Source: Dicaeum eximium
Taxonomy: Eukaryota > Chordata > Aves > Passeriformes > Dicaeidae
Assembly (NCBI GenBank): GCA_013396995.1
Contig: VWZP01003889.1
Coordinates: 806,001 to 870,000 of the forward strand
Length of the DNA stretch: 64,000 nucleotides
Direction of reading: 5' to 3'
Of this stretch, positions 60,806 to 64,000 are shown one piece after another. Position numbers and translations under genes: made by a program. The notes under the pieces are model-generated. The model had not been told where the DNA came from. It was given only the letters and a program-made list of their open reading frames with translations, and ran no database searches. Each line of letters begins with the position of its first letter. Position 1 is the stretch's first letter.

Positions 60806-63800
60806 TATTTTTTTGAAAAGGCTATAGGAGTGTTAATTAAATGTCCATCTGAACCAAAGCTTGGTGAGGCAAGTTCAGGATAACACTTGCCAGTGGTACA
60901 ACATGACCTTCCAGAGACCTCTGAACTTGGTGGAATATACTGGGTGCTGTGGTGAAAATATGGACAAAATAACAAGATTTCTGTTTTATGGATACTTCAA
61001 TAATTTTCCTGTTCTGGTTTTTGAAAGAGCAAGTTCTCTGGGCAAAGATGATGGCATAAGACAGAACTATTCTCACTGGTAAATTAGGAAAACAGAGAGC
61101 CATGAAACAACAGAGAGAGAAGAACAAACTAAAAAGATTGAGGCTGAGATGCACCAGGTCACAGAACAGCTCAGGGGCTATGACTAGGGGGTTTTAAACT
61201 GATCCCAAATACAAAAAAACCAACAACTGCAGTATGCCACTGACTCTTCATGATCTTGGATTCTCACAAGAATAACGTGACTGTCAAACCCAGGAATTCC
61301 AACAGTGAGAACATTCAGACAGACAAACGTGTCTCTGATAGGAAAAGGGAACACAACCACTGGGAAACATCTGTGTGAAGATTTACTGACTTTGTAATTC
61401 ATTGGCGTCTCTGCAAATCAGAATTGTAACTTACACTAAATGGGTGGTAAGCAGGGTCAGCCTTTACATCCAGCTGAATTCCCTCTTGCACCTTCTCCAC
61501 CTCTTAACCTTCAGGAACAGAGTCATTACTGCATATGTGCCTTTAAAAATATATACATTTATAATTCTGTTTTTAATATTAATTATGCATCATTGTCCTG
61601 GTCTCAGCTGGGATGGATTTAATTTCCTTCCTAGTAGCCTGGTAGTGAAACCACTGCAAACATCTAATATGAATTATCTTTTACACATGAGAAGTGCAGT
61701 CTATTCAAAATTTAACAAGACTGTGAAATTCAACTGACTCAAAGAAATGTATCTTCTACTTGTCATTTAGCTCTAAAACATGTTTTATGGAGCATTTTGA
61801 AAATGTGTGGTGGAAGATAAAAAAACACAGATTATTCTGGAAGTCAGTAAAAATTTTAAAGACATATAACAGCCAAACTGTACTAAAAAGCTATACATTG
61901 TTCATATTTTTCCCCACAGTTATTTAGCCAAAACTGCTATAGAATTAATTTCATTAAATAAGAATTAGAAATGATGAAGAAAGAAGAAATTCCTGATTGC
62001 CTTAAGAAAACAAACCAAAGAGATGAAAGGTTTTCTAGAAAACTGCTACCCTGTTTTTAATAGTTTAATGAGATTTTAGACATTAAGTAGAACACATTAC
62101 AGAGAAATTAAGAAATGTTCCATGGCCTAAACATGGTTCTGGTTTCATGGAATAACAAGAGAAGCTGTGCTGTGCAAACCTCCCAAGCCCTTTTACAGGA
62201 GTATATCAGACTGAAATGGACTTTTCTTCCTCAGTCTTGCATTCAATACTTATTTCTAGGGATAATTTCCATTTCCAACTCTGTTTTTTCCTATTATCAT
62301 TCAGAAGGTATCCATAGACCACGTGATCTTTCTATTGTCCATTTTCAAATTCACAGAGAGAGGCAAAGAAAATTCTTCATGGTGAAACAGCAAAAAGACA
62401 CCTTGATGGCAAGTCTGGGATGTGTTTGAGACAACATCTCCTGCATGCTGCAGCAGCAAGGGCTGATGCATTTTCTTCTAAAGCCAGTTTTGCAAGTATT
62501 ACAGGCAGTAATTTTCAGATTAGGTACTTGGAGAGAGAATGCCTCACATAGCACTGAGAAGAGTTTTACAAAGAGATCACTGGTATAAAATTCAAAGCTG
62601 AAATGAAATGAGAAAGCAGATGCATTTCAGCACAGACAGCATCATCTAAAAAACTGAGAGACCCCTCACTGACACTGACAGTTCTCTGGGAAGGGAATGC
62701 TACGAGTGAGCCAAGCAATACAATTTTTCTGATAAAAAATATCGGTTTAGGGCAATCAGCAGCGCCCTCACTGTCAAATTTGTCAGCATTTCTTGACAAC
62801 ACCAATCATGACTTGGTACTGATTCATCTCAGACCTGACAAAAGAAGAAAGAATTGCACTGACCCTTCCTTTGGGGAGATCGTGACCCAGAGGGTTCCAG
62901 GCGTCATTTAGGATGTGCAAGATGCACGGGATGTTGAGGATTTCTCTTGGGAGCTGCCCTTTTTATGCATTGCACTCAGCTGGTGAGGAGGAGAGCTGCT
63001 CACAGAGATCTGTGTGCGGGCTGGGCTGGTCCTGCAGAACCAGAAGCAATTCCGTGCATTCTTGAGCACCATCTGCTGGTGCCTCTTCCTTTAATAAACC
63101 CAATTCCTACTCAGCACCCAGTGCCAGGCTCAGCACTTCCACTTTGACTTTTGTGAGACACCTCATTAAGATACTGAAAATAATTCCCATTAATTGCCTT
63201 AACCTTGAGCCAAGCCCTCTGTTCTAGCCATCAGGGAAAATGAGGTTATCTTTGCATGATTTTTCTTTTTAATCCTCTTTGAAAAGCCCCTCATATTCAG
63301 AAATCTGCCACTTTCTCTTTAAGATCTTAAACACTGTGATTTTTCAATGCATTTTCTTTGGTGTTGCCATAATGGATCTAAATTTATTTAGATTACACCT
63401 GTCATTTGTATACATCTATTATTTGCTAAGTATATGTCTGATTCAAAGTTCTTTGCAGAATCTCTCCAAATGTTTATAAGTTCTGGACCCCAGCACCTCA
63501 TTACATCAATTCTTGAGGGAAAATGTGATTCAGTAAACAAAAAAAATGCATCACAAGGCATATATTCAAAATATACCACCAAAAAATCCTCGAGCTTTTG
63601 CTCTGTCAGCCAACTGAGAATAAGTCTAGAAAAATTAGTCATTTTTAGTCATTGTAGCTGAAATTTGGACCAGGGACAAACCCAGCTTCTTATTCAATGA
63701 GACAATTTCTTCAGCTACAAAGTGTCTTGGCTGCAGCAGAGAATAATTTCAGTGAACACTGAAGGATTTGCTGAAATTGCTCCTCCCTTTTGTTTGTGTG

Positions 63801-64000
63801 ATAGAGTTACTGTGTTTAAGGCACAGGCAATGAGCTGCCCTGTTTGGGAGCATCCAAGGTCAAGATCTTGCTAATGGGAGCTGACATCTTCCTGCCCCTG
63901 GGGAATGCAAGAGCAGGCAGCACAAAGTACCACCTTTTAAAATAACCTGTGGTAATATTGCACAAATTACCCCCTAAAGTCAGTAGATATGCAAATTCTT
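60806..64000. other. Unique non-coding stretch to window end
   Basis: No gene or mobile element recognised. 62,880-63,120 is richer in G+C, retains CpGs and includes the CTCF-like word CCAGCAGATGGTGC (minus strand, 63,066-63,079). 63,150-63,230 is TAAT-rich. ORFs on both strands are short and unsupported. Confidence 0.6.

Noticed and set aside
1..64000. CRISPR arrays, tRNA/rRNA genes, operons, prophage or mitochondrial insertions
   Set aside because: No regularly spaced direct repeats, cloverleaf with A and B boxes, rRNA words or mitochondrial gene order were seen. The sequence is vertebrate nuclear DNA.

Overview
The window is vertebrate, almost certainly avian, nuclear DNA that is essentially non-coding. 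The bird assignment rests on several CR1 LINE 3' ends. They carry the typical boundary words (GGTTGGAAGGGACC, GATCCTTGTGGGTCCC, ATTCTATG-like tails) in an A+T-rich, CpG-poor background with otherwise sparse repeats. I cannot name the species or locus. Nothing separates an intergenic desert from the inside of a very large intron.

Layout. 1-3.3 kb is unique sequence, followed by a TTA microsatellite and, at 4.8 kb, a homopurine plus AATGA-type pentamer tract. 5-17.7 kb is unique sequence with a CR1 tail at 11.3 kb, a perfect 20-bp x 3 minisatellite at 15.7 kb and an enhancer-like patch at 10.1-10.35 kb. At 17.75-18.2 kb there is a probable solo retroviral LTR in minus orientation. 20.9-24.5 kb holds A/C-rich low-complexity DNA, a CR1 end, and an A+T-rich, ORF-poor stretch that resembles conserved non-coding DNA. 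27.2-28.4 kb holds two CR1 ends. At 32.15-32.31 kb an unresolved base abuts a GC-rich, hairpin-forming segment unlike its surroundings. At 41.0-41.75 kb a longer CR1 copy contains a 237-bp near-identical direct duplication whose junction is another single N. At 51.4-52.1 kb there is a very old, diverged CR1 copy. At 52.8-53.0 kb lies the one coding-like island, a possible 212-bp exon with a good acceptor and donor. The remainder, to 64 kb, is unique non-coding sequence with simple repeats.

No complete protein gene, tRNA, rRNA, CRISPR array or bacterial-type operon was found. Most short ORFs are chance ORFs or translations of repeats (poly-Leu/poly-Asn from TTA, Lys/Pro-rich from A/C tracts, CR1-derived). 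I did not find a previously undescribed multi-gene system. The leads most worth testing are the isolated exon candidate, the two N-linked anomalies (probably assembly-related), the LTR, and three regulatory-looking patches.
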